Below, one piece after another: positions 24,865 through 34,273 of a DNA stretch of 47,530 nt (its first letter is position 1; the number at the start of each line of letters is the position of its first letter). Below the pieces are notes generated by a model, which saw only the letters and a program-made list of their open reading frames with translations, was not told where the DNA came from and did no database searches. The DNA lies in contig UCLR01000018.1 in assembly GCA_900473415.1 (NCBI GenBank), positions 1 through 47,530 on the forward strand. Reading direction: 5' to 3'. A program made the position numbers and the translations under genes. The stretch is from Hyphomicrobiales bacterium (GTDB lineage: Bacteria; Pseudomonadota; Alphaproteobacteria; Rhizobiales; Beijerinckiaceae).

Positions 24865-25482
24865 CTAGTAGGGCGGCTCCGCATAGAGCGGTTTGCCGTC
24901 GATCAGCAGGCGCTTGATCGCGGCGTCTCCCGAGGACGACACCGCCGCAACCACCTCGATCCGGGCCTTGTCGGTCGTCTCGATCGCCTTGCCCTCGCCC
25001 TGCGGCACGAAATAGCTCTCGAGCCCATAGGCAATGTTCAGATGATGGCGGCGGCCGCTGCAGTCGGCCGTGCCGTTGACCGTCACGCAGCCGCTCGCCG
25101 CGACGAGATGGCCGGCGATCACCACGGCGTCGCCGCTCGTCTGCGGCCACCTGCGCGACACCCCCGCCGCGCGCGCGAAGCCGTCGCTGTCGCGCAGCAG
25201 TGTCACGAAGACTCGCTCGCCGCGCCGCAAGGGCTCACCGCCGTCCGTTTCCGCGTCCACCGCGCCAATCTCATAGCCGAGCACGACATAGTCGCCGCGG
25301 AAGAGGTCGCGCGGATCGACCGGCACGGTCCTGAGCCGGACCTCCGTGCCGCCACGTAGGATGCGCGCCCGCTGCTCGACGAGCACGAGGAGCCCAAGCA
25401 TCAGCAGCAGCGCTGTCACGGCCGCACGCCAGAGCGGCGGCACCCGCGCAGCGACCTCGTCCGCCGAGAGCATCCGCATCAT
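24865..25482 (-). CDS. GDYXXLXY domain-containing membrane-anchored protein
   Basis: The 205-residue protein has one N-terminal hydrophobic helix (about 18-38), then a periplasmic domain with the family motif GDYVVLGY preceded by VDPRDLFRGDY. Such proteins are regularly encoded next to DUF2157 membrane proteins, as here: it overlaps the DUF2157 gene by 4 bp. Two cysteines (SGCVTV, ADCSGR) may form a disulfide. Its role is unknown. Confidence 0.85.
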   Translation of the reverse strand: MMRMLSADEVAARVPPLWRAAVTALLLMLGLLVLVEQRARILRGGTEVRLRTVPVDPRDLFRGDYVVLGYEIGAVDAETDGGEPLRRGERVFVTLLRDSDGFARAAGVSRRWPQTSGDAVVIAGHLVAASGCVTVNGTADCSGRRHHLNIAYGLESYFVPQGEGKAIETTDKARIEVVAAVSSSGDAAIKRLLIDGKPLYAEPPY

Positions 25483-26771
25483 GCCGCCTCCTCCGTCGCC
25501 GGTGGATTGAGCCGCGCGAAAAGCCGTCGCGCGCCGATGGCGGTGGCGATCAGTGCCGCGCCCGCGACGAGGAAGAACACCGCCTGGCCGAGCAGCGAGC
25601 CGACCGTCTGCCAGAGCAGGATCAGGATCGCGGCCCCGAACAGGGCGGAGCCGACCATCGTCAGCTTCCGGATGCCCCCGGCCGCGCCCGCGACCACCAG
25701 CGCCGTCGCGGCCAGCAGCACGAGGCCCGCGACCACGACCTTACCGGCCACCCCGGCGGCGATGCCACTCCAGAACATGACCGGGACGAGAAGGGCGAGC
25801 GCAAGCGCCCCTGCCAGTGGCCAGGCGAAGCGCCGGTCGCCCGCCGTCGCGGCCAGAAAAGCGACCGCCGACACGGCCGCAGCGTAAACATAGAAGACGA
25901 AGAGGAAGCTCCGCCCGGCCTGCGCCTCATAGGCATCGAGGACGCGGAACAGCTCGACGGCGAGCAGGCCGAACATCCCCAAAAGCCCCCAAGGCAGGCA
26001 GGCGGTCATGAGGCCCGGCCCGCCGCGGTCGAGCGCGATGGCGCCGAGCGCCACATAGAGGACCGCGATGGCCAGCCCATAGGCGATGAGCCCGTAGTCG
26101 AAGGCATGGAACAGCCCCTGCCCGGGCACCATGCCGAGCCAGAAGGCCCCGGCGAGCACAACGAGATGCTGGATCAGCCTGCTCCTGCGCGAGAGCGCCA
26201 GCCACACTGCCGGCAGATAGATGAGAAAGAAGGCCGGATTCGCCCAGCCGCCGGTCTCGTCCCAGCGCCCCCCGGCCCAGGCACAGAGCGCCACGAGCGC
26301 TACGACGAGCGCCCCGCTCGAGCGCATCAGGAAGGCGGCCAGCAGCGCGCCGGTGGCCGTGAGCAGCGCGCCCGCGGGCCAGTCCGCCGGCAGATGATAC
26401 ATCTGGCCGACGAGGGCGAGCCCCGCTGCGAAGACCAGCACGCCGCAAGTCACGGCCGCGTCGCAGCCGCGCGGAGAACCGGCGCGCTCCAGGCGGAAGG
26501 CAACGGCGAAGGCTGCCGCGATGGCAGCGAGGATGGCGCCAAGCTTCACCAGTCGCGGGATTTCGTCCCAGTTCGCGGCGACGAAGGCCGCGACACTCGA
26601 CGCGATCAGCAACCCGCCGAGCAGGCCGAGCAGCGCTGGCAGCCGCGACCCGCCCTGCTCGCGGGCGACGGAGCGGCGGATCGCGCCGGCGCTTTCGGCG
26701 CTCAGCAGGCCGTCATCGACCCAGCGGATCAGATCGGCCTCGAGCCGCTTGCGATAGGAACTCCCCAGCAT
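25479..26771 (-). CDS. DUF2157 domain-containing multi-pass membrane protein
   Basis: This 430-residue protein starts at MLGSSYRKRLEADLIRW. The cytoplasmic N-terminal DUF2157 part (about 1-80, including LLSAESAGAIRRSV) is followed by about twelve hydrophobic helices. In-frame sequence further upstream runs into an intergenic palindromic repeat and is unlikely to be translated. The pair with the GDYXXLXY gene (4-bp overlap) is conserved across proteobacteria; function unknown, possibly transport or envelope homeostasis. Confidence 0.82.
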   Translation of the reverse strand: MLGSSYRKRLEADLIRWVDDGLLSAESAGAIRRSVAREQGGSRLPALLGLLGGLLIASSVAAFVAANWDEIPRLVKLGAILAAIAAAFAVAFRLERAGSPRGCDAAVTCGVLVFAAGLALVGQMYHLPADWPAGALLTATGALLAAFLMRSSGALVVALVALCAWAGGRWDETGGWANPAFFLIYLPAVWLALSRRSRLIQHLVVLAGAFWLGMVPGQGLFHAFDYGLIAYGLAIAVLYVALGAIALDRGGPGLMTACLPWGLLGMFGLLAVELFRVLDAYEAQAGRSFLFVFYVYAAAVSAVAFLAATAGDRRFAWPLAGALALALLVPVMFWSGIAAGVAGKVVVAGLVLLAATALVVAGAAGGIRKLTMVGSALFGAAILILLWQTVGSLLGQAVFFLVAGAALIATAIGARRLFARLNPPATEEAA

Positions 26772-26826
26772 GGCGGGCAATCTGCCATGGCGGGACCAGA
26801 GTGCGCTAGTGGGCGTGGTCACACCC

Positions 26827-26922
26827 GTCATTCTCGGGCGAAGCAAAGCTTCGACCCGAGAATCTCTCGCAGGACAGGGCACCCTTTCGTCCCGAGATGC
26901 TCGGGCCTAGTCCGAGCATGAC
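26827..26922 (-). repeat. Two-hairpin intergenic palindromic repeat, copy 1
   Basis: The first hairpin has arms ATTCTCGGG (26830-26838) and CCCGAGAAT (26855-26863); the second has ATGCTCGG (26897-26904) and CCGAGCAT (26912-26919). The unit starts GTCAT and ends ATGAC. It lies directly after the 3' end of thrS and may end that transcript. Its orientation is opposite to copies 2, 3 and 5. Confidence 0.85.
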
Positions 26923-26930
26923 CGCCTATG

Positions 26931-28928
26931 TCAGGCCGCCCTAGCGGACTTCTGGCGCAGGAGATCCGGCGCCAGCGCTTCCTCGGTCAGCAGGGCGAGC
27001 GCCTCGCTGAGCGGCATCACCGTCTGCGCCTGGCTGCCGAGGCGGCGGATCGTCACAGTCTTTTCTTCGGCCTCGCGCTTGCCAACGGCGACGATGACCG
27101 GGACCTTGGCCAGCGAGTGCTCCCGCACCTTGTAGCTGATCTTCTCATTGCGCAGATCGGCGCGGGCGCGCAGCCCAGCCGCCATGCAGGCCATGGTGAC
27201 CTCCTCGGCATAGCCGTCCGCATCGGAGGTGATCGGCGCCACGATGATCTGCTCCGGCGCCAGCCACAGCGGAAAATGCCCGGCATGGTGCTCGATCAGA
27301 ATACCGGTGAAGCGTTCCAGCGAGCCGCAGATGGCGCGGTGGACCATGACCGGCTGCTTCTTCTCGCCGTCGGCGCCGATATAGAAGGCGCCGAAGCGCT
27401 CCGGCAGGTTGAAGTCGACCTGCGTCGTGCCGCATTGCCAATCGCGGCCGATGGCGTCGCGCAGCACGTATTCGAACTTCGGCCCGTAGAAGGCGCCCTC
27501 GCCCGGGTTGATCTCGGTCTTGATCCGGTTGCCGGACTGCTTGGCGATCGTCTCCAGCACCTTGGTCATCACGTCCTCGGCATGATCCCACAGCGCATCG
27601 GAGCCGACGCGCTTCTCGGGCCGGGTCGACAGCTTGATGACGAGGTCCTGGTCGAAGCCGAAATCCTCATAGACCGAGAGGATCAGGTCGTTGATCTTCA
27701 GGCATTCGGTCGCGAGCTGATCTTCCGTGCAGAAGATATGCGCGTCGTCCTGCGTGAAGCCGCGCACGCGCATCAGCCCGTGTAGTGCCCCCGAGGGCTC
27801 ATAGCGATGCACCGCGCCGAATTCGGCAAGGCGGATCGGCAGATCGCGATAGCTCTTCAGGCCATGCTTGAAGATCTGGACATGGCCGGGGCAGTTCATC
27901 GGCTTGAGCGCGAACACCTTGTGGTCGCGCTCCTTGTCGTCCGGATTCTCGAAGGCCGAGGCCGACTTCACCGCGAACATGTTGTCCTGGTACCAGCCCC
28001 AGTGGCCGGAAGTCTCCCAGAGCGACTTGTCGAGGATCTGCGGCGCGTTGACCTCCTCGTAATCGGCGGCGAGGCGCCGGCGCATATAGGCGATGATGCC
28101 CTGGAACAGCCGCCAGCCCTTCGAGTGCCAGAACACGACGCCCGGCCCCTCCTCCTGGAAGTGGAACAGGTCCATCTCGCGGCCGAGCTTGCGGTGGTCG
28201 CGCTTCTCGGCCTCCTCGAGCTGCTTGAGATAGGCGTCGAGCTCTTCCTGCTTGGCGAAGGCCGTCCCGTAGATGCGGGTCAGCATCGCGTTGTTGCTGT
28301 CGCCGCGCCAGTAGGCGCCGGCCACCTTCATCAGCTTGAAGGCATTGCCGACCTTGCCGACCGAAGTCATGTGCGGGCCGCGGCAGAGGTCGATCCAGTC
28401 GCCCTGCGCATACATCTTCAGCGTCTGGTCGGCCGGGATCGCATCGACCAGCTCGACCTTGTAGGCCTCGCCCTTGCTGGCGAAGAAGTCCTTGGCCTTG
28501 TCGCGGCTCCAGACCTCTTTGGTGAAGGGTTTGTCGCGCGCGATGATCTCGCGCATCTTCTTCTCGATCGCCGGGAAGTCCTCCGGGGTGAAGGGCTCGT
28601 TGCGGGCGAAGTCGTAGTAGAAGCCGTTCTCGATGACGGGGCCGATCGTCACCTGCGTGCCGGGGAAGAGTTCCTGCACGGCTTCGGCGAGGACGTGGGC
28701 GGTGTCGTGCCGGATCAGCTCGAGCGAACGCGGATCCTCGCGGTTGAGGAACTCGATCTTCGCATCGCGGTCGATCGGATCGGCGAGGTCGGCGACCGTG
28801 CCGTCCAGCGCCATGGCGACGGTGCGCTTCAGCAGCGAGGGGGAAATGCCCTTGGCGATATCGACCCCGGTGATGCCGGAGGGGAATTCGCGCTTGGCGC
28901 CGTCGGGGAAAGTCAGGGAGATCGTCAT
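26931..28928 (-). CDS. thrS: Threonine--tRNA ligase
   Basis: This 665-residue class II synthetase charges tRNA-Thr. An N-terminal TGS domain (about 1-62, [11 protein letters not shown]) is followed by the editing domain with [18 protein letters not shown]. The catalytic core has [13 protein letters not shown] and the motif [16 protein letters not shown], and the anticodon-binding domain is C-terminal (from about 560, including [15 protein letters not shown]). All parts and the length are normal. It is transcribed alone, divergent from the cysteine-rich-repeat gene. Confidence 0.97.
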   Translation of the reverse strand: MTISLTFPDGAKREFPSGITGVDIAKGISPSLLKRTVAMALDGTVADLADPIDRDAKIEFLNREDPRSLELIRHDTAHVLAEAVQELFPGTQVTIGPVIENGFYYDFARNEPFTPEDFPAIEKKMREIIARDKPFTKEVWSRDKAKDFFASKGEAYKVELVDAIPADQTLKMYAQGDWIDLCRGPHMTSVGKVGNAFKLMKVAGAYWRGDSNNAMLTRIYGTAFAKQEELDAYLKQLEEAEKRDHRKLGREMDLFHFQEEGPGVVFWHSKGWRLFQGIIAYMRRRLAADYEEVNAPQILDKSLWETSGHWGWYQDNMFAVKSASAFENPDDKERDHKVFALKPMNCPGHVQIFKHGLKSYRDLPIRLAEFGAVHRYEPSGALHGLMRVRGFTQDDAHIFCTEDQLATECLKINDLILSVYEDFGFDQDLVIKLSTRPEKRVGSDALWDHAEDVMTKVLETIAKQSGNRIKTEINPGEGAFYGPKFEYVLRDAIGRDWQCGTTQVDFNLPERFGAFYIGADGEKKQPVMVHRAICGSLERFTGILIEHHAGHFPLWLAPEQIIVAPITSDADGYAEEVTMACMAAGLRARADLRNEKISYKVREHSLAKVPVIVAVGKREAEEKTVTIRRLGSQAQTVMPLSEALALLTEEALAPDLLRQKSARAA

Positions 28929-29174
28929 CGATCGCGCTCCTGCTCACTCGGGGATACGAGCCCCGTAAGTCAAGGCCGGTTGCCTTTCGGAAGGACGCAT
29001 GGACCCGCAACCGGATCGGCCCATGCGCCGGCACGGCCTATACGAGCCGCGGCGCGCAAGCAATCACCCAACGCTTGAGCGAGGCAGACCTTTCCGTCTT
29101 GTCATCTTGCGTCGTCGCCGCCGCAATCCGGCCCCCGTGCTCTGGCAGGCTCCTGTTTGCCGGAGGTCTCAGTC

Positions 29175-29561
29175 ATGCTGCGCTCGGCCCTTGTCGCGAT
29201 TGCCCTCGTCGCCGCCCTGCCCGCATTTGCGCAGGATCGTGCTGCGATCCGGGCCGCTTGTCAGGCCGATTTCGCCCGCAACTGCCCCGGTATGAAGCCC
29301 GGCGGCGGGCAGCTGATGGCTTGCTTCAAGGAAAGGCAGGCTCAGTTCTCGGACGGTTGCAGGACTGTCATGCAGCGCGCGCGGCAAGCCCAAGCGAACG
29401 CGCTCAAGACAGCCTGCCGGGCGGATTTCACCCGCAACTGCCCGGGCGTATCGCCCGGCGGCGGCAGGCTGATGGCCTGCTTCAACGAAAAGCAGGCGCA
29501 ATTCTCGGACGGTTGCAGAACCGCCATGCAGAGCGCCCAGGCCCGCCGCCAGACTAACTAG
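29175..29561 (+). CDS. Small exported cysteine-rich-repeat protein
   Basis: The 128-residue protein has a signal peptide (1-20, PAFAQ) and then two near-identical repeats 52 residues apart. Each has four cysteines at matching places (C29, C37, C50, C62 and C81, C89, C102, C114), with the core ADF(A/T)RNCPG..PGGG(Q/R)LMACF. This matches the cysteine-rich (GLG1) repeat found in bacterial secreted proteins of unknown role. ATG 29175 is chosen for the CGGAGG eight bases upstream. The two repeats probably arose by an internal duplication. Confidence 0.8.
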   Translation: MLRSALVAIALVAALPAFAQDRAAIRAACQADFARNCPGMKPGGGQLMACFKERQAQFSDGCRTVMQRARQAQANALKTACRADFTRNCPGVSPGGGRLMACFNEKQAQFSDGCRTAMQSAQARRQTN

Positions 29562-29953
29562 GCTTCGTCCGGCGGGGCATTGACGCCGCGCCAGCGGCCA
29601 TAGCGCCACGGCAAATACCAGCGTGCTCGGCTCGGAATTTCCTCGCAGACGAGGTCGATGCCGCTCGTGCCCCAGGGATGGCAGCGGCAAATCCGCGCGG
29701 TGCCCATCCAGCCGCCGCGCCAGAGCCCGAAGCGCTGGATCGCTTCATCCGTATACGCCGAGCAGCTGGGCCAGTGCCGGCAATGCCGTCCGACCAGCAT
29801 CGACAGGCTGAGCTGGTAGCCGCGGATCGCGAAACGGGCCGCGCGGCGGGGTAGAAGCGCAGCCCAAAGGACGGGCGAACATCTTTGTTTAACAAAGAGT
29901 CGTTGAAATAGCGCGACTGTTTCGTGTTTTTCTGTCACCAGACCCGCTTCCAT
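29558..29953 (-). CDS. yidD: Membrane protein insertion efficiency factor YidD
   Basis: This protein of about 131 residues contains the YidD core: RAARFAIRGYQLSLSMLVGRHCRHWPSCS in two parts, AYTDEAIQRFG, then ICRCHPWGTSGID, with its invariant cysteines. YidD is a membrane-associated factor that assists YidC in inserting membrane proteins. The true start is uncertain: ATG 29953 or GTG 29962 would give an N-terminal extension beyond the usual 70-110 residues. It is convergent with the cysteine-rich-repeat gene (4-bp overlap of ends) and divergent from the PAP2 phosphatase. The usual partners rpmH, rnpA and yidC are not adjacent. Confidence 0.9.
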   Translation of the reverse strand: MEAGLVTEKHETVALFQRLFVKQRCSPVLWAALLPRRAARFAIRGYQLSLSMLVGRHCRHWPSCSAYTDEAIQRFGLWRGGWMGTARICRCHPWGTSGIDLVCEEIPSRARWYLPWRYGRWRGVNAPPDEA

Positions 29954-29970
29954 TGCTCGCACCCGGAAAC

Positions 29971-30717
29971 ATGATGTCCGCCGCCCGCTTTCGCCAAGCC
30001 CTCGTTCGGAATGCCCTCGCCGGTCTTGGGCTGGCGCTCGGCCTCGGGCTTGCCACGCCGGGCCTCGCCCAGCAGAGGCCCTATCTGCTCTGGCTCGACG
30101 GCGCCAAGCTCGACATCGCTCACATCATCGGCCTGCCGCCGGCGCAAAACAGCCCGGAGGCCAAGGCCGAGTTCGAGCAGGTCCAGCAGATCGTGCTGAA
30201 CCGCACGCCCGAGCGCGAGAAGGAGGCGATCGCCGATCAGCGCGTGGCGCTCGTGAATTTTCTCAACGGCATGGACACGGGCTATGTCGACAACACCCAT
30301 CGCGAAGTCCGGCTGCTGTTCCGCGAGGCGCAGGTCGAGCTCTCGATCCTGCTGAAGAGCGTCCATCGCCTGACCAACCGCACGCGTCCGTTCCAGCTCT
30401 GGGCCAAGGTCCGCGTCAAGCCCTGCCCCGGCGCGCGCCCCGAGGGCACGTCCTTCCCCTCCGCCCATGCAGCGACGGCTGCGCTCTATGCCGAGTTGCT
30501 GAAGGCCGCCATCCCCGAGATGGGGGACAAGCTGGAGGAGCGGGTGAAGAGCTATGACGAGAGCCGCCTCGTCTGCGGCTTCCATTTTCCGAGCGACCTG
30601 ACGGCCGGTGACAAGGTCGGCCGCGCCGTCGCCAAGGCCCTGTTGGCGGAGCGCGCCTTCAAGGCCCGCTTCGACGAGACGCTGCCGGAGATCCGGCGCG
30701 CCTTCGCGGCCAGGTGA
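29971..30717 (+). CDS. Periplasmic PAP2-type acid phosphatase (class A-like)
   Basis: The 248-residue protein has a hydrophobic signal (about 14-34, ending LAQQ). The PAP2 phosphatase motifs are visible: a KxxxRP-like HRLTNRTRP, FPSAHAATAAL (PSAH 163-166) and SRLVCGFHFPSD (SRx5Hx3D, with H205 and D209). Such enzymes release phosphate from varied organic esters in the periplasm. ATG 29971 is chosen; the start is fairly uncertain because another ATG follows at once. It is convergent with the IscU-like gene. Confidence 0.82.
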   Translation: MMSAARFRQALVRNALAGLGLALGLGLATPGLAQQRPYLLWLDGAKLDIAHIIGLPPAQNSPEAKAEFEQVQQIVLNRTPEREKEAIADQRVALVNFLNGMDTGYVDNTHREVRLLFREAQVELSILLKSVHRLTNRTRPFQLWAKVRVKPCPGARPEGTSFPSAHAATAALYAELLKAAIPEMGDKLEERVKSYDESRLVCGFHFPSDLTAGDKVGRAVAKALLAERAFKARFDETLPEIRRAFAAR

Positions 30718-30734
30718 ACTGCGGAATCAGGTGA

Positions 30735-31181
30735 TCAGGCGGCGGCCTCGCGCCGCCGCGCCTCGATCTGGCCGATCGCATCGACCACCGCATCGAAGGT
30801 CAACATCGTCGAGGCGTGGCGAGCCTTGAAGTCGCGCACCGGCACGAGTACCGCCAGATCGGCCCATTTGCCCTCAGGCGGCTCGGCGTTCTCCTTGAGG
30901 ATCGCGCGGGCCTGCTCCCGCACCCGCCTGAGTTCCTCGGCCGTCGAGCCGATGACGTGGCGCGCCATGATCGATGACGACGCCTGACCAAGCGCGCAGG
31001 CCTTCACTTCGTGACCGAAGCCGGTGACGATATCGCCGTCCATGGTGAGGTCTACCGTCACGGTCGAGCCGCACAGCTTCGAGTGGGCCCCCGCCGTGGC
31101 GTCCGGCGCAGGCAGCCGCTCCAGCAAGGGAATATTGGCAGCAAGCGTCAGAATGCGCTTGTTGTAGACGTCGTCCAGCAT
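30735..31181 (-). CDS. Iron-sulfur cluster assembly scaffold protein (IscU/NifU N-terminal type)
   Basis: The 148-residue protein has the U-type scaffold fold, with SKLCGSTVTVDL (first cysteine) and EVKACALGQASSSI (second cysteine). The third ligand position, usually cysteine, reads DFKARHAST, with histidine as an alternative ligand. This is usual in the alphaproteobacterial stand-alone group rather than a loss. It accepts Fe-S clusters on its conserved residues. It is divergent from folE and not part of an isc or suf operon here. Confidence 0.85.
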   Translation of the reverse strand: MLDDVYNKRILTLAANIPLLERLPAPDATAGAHSKLCGSTVTVDLTMDGDIVTGFGHEVKACALGQASSSIMARHVIGSTAEELRRVREQARAILKENAEPPEGKWADLAVLVPVRDFKARHASTMLTFDAVVDAIGQIEARRREAAA

Positions 31182-31297
31182 GGCTCAAACTCTGGCAGCT
31201 CTGGTATGACCGGCACGAAGAACCAATATAGGGTTGATTGCTGCAAAACGGGAGGGCATGGACAGTCCCTCCGCTGCACATCGCGAGAACAGTCGCC

Positions 31298-31954
31298 ATG
31301 AGCCATGAAAGGCTCCAGATGATCCCTGTGGTTAAGTCCTTGCCGGCAGAGGGTTCCTCCGCTGACAAGTTCCGGGCCCGCAAGCCCAGCCAGGCCGAAG
31401 CCGAGGCCGCTATCCGCACGCTCATCCTCTGGGCGGGCGACGATCCGTCCCGCGAGGGGCTGGTGGACACGCCGCGCCGCGTCGCTGAGGCCTTCCGGGA
31501 ATATTTCAAGGGCTACGGCGAGGACCCGAGCGAGATCCTCGACCGCGTCTTCGAAGAGGTCGAGGGCTACCAGGACATGATCCTGGTGCGCGACATCCCG
31601 TTCCATTCCCATTGCGAGCACCATATGGCGCCCTTCTTCGGCAAGGCGCATATCGGCTATTACCCCGCGAAGGGCGTGGTCGGCCTCTCCAAGCTCGCGC
31701 GCATCGTCGATCTCTATGCGCGGCGCCTGCAGACGCAGGAGACGATGACGGCCCAGATCGCCACGGCGATCGAGGAGACGCTCGAGCCGCGCGGGATCGC
31801 CGTCCTAATCGAGGCCGAGCACATGTGCATGACGATGCGCGGCGTGCAGAAACAGGGCTCCACCACCCTGACCACTCAGTATCGCGGTCTCTTCCGCGAT
31901 GACCCGGCCGAGCAGGTGCGCTTCTTCACCATGGTGAAGTCGCCGGGGCTGTAA
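31298..31954 (+). CDS. folE: GTP cyclohydrolase I (type IA)
   Basis: The 218-residue enzyme turns GTP into 7,8-dihydroneopterin triphosphate for folate and pterin synthesis. It has the zinc and active-site residues in [20 protein letters not shown] and [14 protein letters not shown]. The start is ATG 31298; ATG 31319 is a shorter alternative. It is followed by hisI after 24 bp. Length fits the family. Confidence 0.95.
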   Translation: MSHERLQMIPVVKSLPAEGSSADKFRARKPSQAEAEAAIRTLILWAGDDPSREGLVDTPRRVAEAFREYFKGYGEDPSEILDRVFEEVEGYQDMILVRDIPFHSHCEHHMAPFFGKAHIGYYPAKGVVGLSKLARIVDLYARRLQTQETMTAQIATAIEETLEPRGIAVLIEAEHMCMTMRGVQKQGSTTLTTQYRGLFRDDPAEQVRFFTMVKSPGL

Positions 31955-31978
31955 CCACGGATTTTCACGAGAGCAGAG

Positions 31979-32386
31979 ATGAGCCTCTTTCCGGCCGCCG
32001 CCTCCAAGCACGCCCTCGAGGAGGGCACGGTGCTGAGCCCCCGCTTCGATTCCAACGGCCTCGTCACGGTCGTCGCGACCGAGGCCGACAGCGGGACCGT
32101 GCTGATGGTCGCCCATATGAATGCCGAGGCGCTGCAGCGCTCGATCGAGACCAGCGAGGCCTGGTACTGGTCGCGCTCGCGCCAGGAACTCTGGCACAAG
32201 GGCGCGACCTCGGGCCAGATCCAGACCATCGTCGAGATGCGGGTCGACTGCGACCAGGATGCGATCTGGCTCAAGGTCAAGGTCGGCGGCGACGGCGGCT
32301 GCTGCCACACCGGCCGTTGCTCCTGCTTCTACCGGGTCCAGCCTCTGCGGGATGACGCCGGGAAGCCGCTTCTCTTCTGCGCGTGA
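31979..32386 (+). CDS. hisI: Phosphoribosyl-AMP cyclohydrolase
   Basis: The 135-residue enzyme opens the adenine ring of phosphoribosyl-AMP in histidine biosynthesis. [18 protein letters not shown], the metal aspartates in VDCDQDA and the zinc cysteines in [12 protein letters not shown] are all present. It is the single-function form, without a fused HisE domain. It follows folE closely, and the two are probably one transcript. Confidence 0.95.
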   Translation: MSLFPAAASKHALEEGTVLSPRFDSNGLVTVVATEADSGTVLMVAHMNAEALQRSIETSEAWYWSRSRQELWHKGATSGQIQTIVEMRVDCDQDAIWLKVKVGGDGGCCHTGRCSCFYRVQPLRDDAGKPLLFCA

Positions 32387-32514
32387 GGCGTTCGGACGCG
32401 CCTCAGCCCCCTTCACGCCTCCGTCAAATCCGGGCGATAATGGTCGTTCGACATGCCGTTCACCTTTCGCTCATCGCGTTTTGAGACGCTATTCCTCCAC
32501 GGAAGAGCCGGCTC

Positions 32515-33546
32515 ATGCCCCGGGACGACATCGTGCGGGCCTTTGGACACGGCGGAGATGGTGCCTCAATGAACGAGATGCGCCTGCCCGAAGCGCAGCC
32601 GGAGCCGATGCGGCCGAAGATCGGCCTTGCTCTCGGCGGCGGTGCGGCGCGCGGCTGGGCCCATATCGGCGCGATCGAGGTCCTGGCCGAGGCCGGGTTC
32701 CTGCCCGACGTGATCACCGGCACCTCGATCGGCGCGGTGGTCGGCGGCTGCCTCGCCGCCGGCAAGATGGCCGAGCTCACTGAGTTCGCCAACGGACTGA
32801 CCAAGCGCCGCCTCGTCGGGCTGATGGATTTCCATATCGGCGGCGCAGGCCTGATCGCCGGCAGCCGGCTCAAGCGCCTGCTCGACGACCATCTCAACGG
32901 CAACCGCATCGAGGAGCTGCCGCAGCGCTTCGCCGCCATCGCCACCGAGCTCGGCTCGGGCCACGAGATCTGGCTGACGCATGGCCCGCTGGTCGAGGCC
33001 CTGCGGGCCTCCTATGCGCTGCCCGGCGTCTTCGACCCGGTGAAGCTCGGCGGCCGCTGGCTGATGGACGGCGCGCTGGTCAATCCGGTCCCCGTCACCG
33101 CAGCACGCGCGCTCGGCGCCGACATTGTGATCTGCGTGAACCTCAACGGCGACCTCGCCGGCCGTGGCACGATCATCCAGAACCACGCCGCCGAGCCGGA
33201 CCCTCTCGTGCCCGAACTGGAGGTGCGGCCGGAGCCGCGCTGGTATCACGGCATCAGTGGCGCGGCCCAGCGCGTGCGCAACATCATGGGCCGCCCCACT
33301 GAGAACCGGCCGGGCCTTGCCGGCGTGATGATGGACGCCTTCAACATCACGCAGGACCGCATCTCGCGCTCCCGCCTGGCGGGCGACCCGCCGGACGTGA
33401 TGATCGGCCCGAAGCTCGGCCGCATCGGCCTGTTCGACTTCCACCGCGCCGACGAGACGATCGAACTCGGCCGGCAGGCGGCACTGCGCTCGCTGGACGA
33501 CATCACGACGCTCATCGCCACGGAACAGGCGGCCGTCGACGACTAG
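32515..33546 (+). CDS. Patatin-like phospholipase family protein
   Basis: The 343-residue protein has the patatin lipase motifs: oxyanion loop GGGAARGWAH (from 41), nucleophile GTSIG (S71) and the catalytic aspartate in LMDGALVNP (D185). It resembles the RssA/NTE-like bacterial group. It probably hydrolyses acyl esters of phospholipids. No signal peptide or membrane helix is clear. Two starts are possible, ATG 32515 and ATG 32569; the domain begins after residue 30 in either case. A palindromic repeat follows the stop. Confidence 0.88.
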   Translation: MPRDDIVRAFGHGGDGASMNEMRLPEAQPEPMRPKIGLALGGGAARGWAHIGAIEVLAEAGFLPDVITGTSIGAVVGGCLAAGKMAELTEFANGLTKRRLVGLMDFHIGGAGLIAGSRLKRLLDDHLNGNRIEELPQRFAAIATELGSGHEIWLTHGPLVEALRASYALPGVFDPVKLGGRWLMDGALVNPVPVTAARALGADIVICVNLNGDLAGRGTIIQNHAAEPDPLVPELEVRPEPRWYHGISGAAQRVRNIMGRPTENRPGLAGVMMDAFNITQDRISRSRLAGDPPDVMIGPKLGRIGLFDFHRADETIELGRQAALRSLDDITTLIATEQAAVDD

Positions 33547-33561
33547 ACCCCGCGCCGCGCC

Positions 33562-33662
33562 GTGATGCTCGGGCTTGCCCCAAGCATCACTTGCCGAACG
33601 AAGCTCTTGCGCTTCACGCGGCCTGAGATTCTCGGGTCGGCCTTCGGTCGCCCGAGAATGAC
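33562..33662 (+). repeat. Two-hairpin intergenic palindromic repeat, copy 2
   Basis: The first hairpin has arms GTGATGCT (33562-33569) and AGCATCAC (33583-33590), the second ATTCTCGGG (33628-33636) and CCCGAGAAT (33651-33659). It lies between the convergent patatin and CBS genes, where it may end both transcripts. Confidence 0.85.
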
Positions 33663-33669
33663 GATGGCC

Positions 33670-34101
33670 TCACGCCATCGCGATATAGTCGCGCATCGCC
33701 TGGCTCTCTGCCTCGATCGCCGCGACGCGATGCTTCACCACGTCACCGATGGAGACGATGCCCGCGACGCGGCCATTCTCCACCACCGGAACGTGACGGA
33801 AGCGACCCATGGTCATGATCTCCATCAGCTCATCGACGCTGGTCTGCGGCCGGCAGGTCACGACCTTCGAGGTCATCGAACGCGAAACCGCGCTTTCCAA
33901 CGCCGCCCCGCCCTGCTCACCCAGCGCGCGGATGATGTCGCGCTCGGACAGGATGCCAACGAGCGAGCCATCCGCTCCCATGACGACCACCGCGCCAATC
34001 CGCTTCTCGCTCAGGGTGCGGATCGCCTCCGCGAGCGTGCGGTGCGGCTGCACCGAGATGACCTCACGCCCCTTGCCGCTCAGGAGCTGCTCGACGTTCA
34101 T
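33670..34101 (-). CDS. CBS-domain-pair protein
   Basis: The 143-residue protein consists of two CBS domains: HRTLAEAIRTLSEKRIGAVVV to GILSERDIIRAL, then TSVDELMEIMTMGRFRHVPVV to GIVSIGDVVK. CBS pairs bind adenine nucleotides and often regulate other proteins. ATG 34101 follows a very strong AAGGAGGAG site. A frame of the same phase continues far upstream but is only shadow. The partner is unknown; the rhomboid gene lies upstream. Confidence 0.9.
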   Translation of the reverse strand: MNVEQLLSGKGREVISVQPHRTLAEAIRTLSEKRIGAVVVMGADGSLVGILSERDIIRALGEQGGAALESAVSRSMTSKVVTCRPQTSVDELMEIMTMGRFRHVPVVENGRVAGIVSIGDVVKHRVAAIEAESQAMRDYIAMA

Positions 34102-34273
34102 AGAAGTCTCCTCCTTAGAAGGCGCGTCGCTGCCGGCGCGCAGGTTAGCTGAAGCCTTCCGCGGGCCGCCGGCAAACGCACGATGCCCGGACGGCTCGAG
34201 GAGTGCTTCGCGATAAGCAGGAGTGTGGGCGAAGAGTGCGGCGCAGGCAAGGCTTGGCTCGGCAAGGCTTGCC

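Noticed and set aside
26772..26882. N-terminal extension of the DUF2157 protein
   Set aside because: The extra residues are encoded by part of an intergenic palindromic repeat; the start at 26771 fits the domain better.
30850..31181. Loss of a cluster ligand in the IscU-like protein (Cys to His in ARHAST)
   Set aside because: This variant is, as far as I know, usual for the stand-alone alphaproteobacterial group, so it is not a sign of decay.
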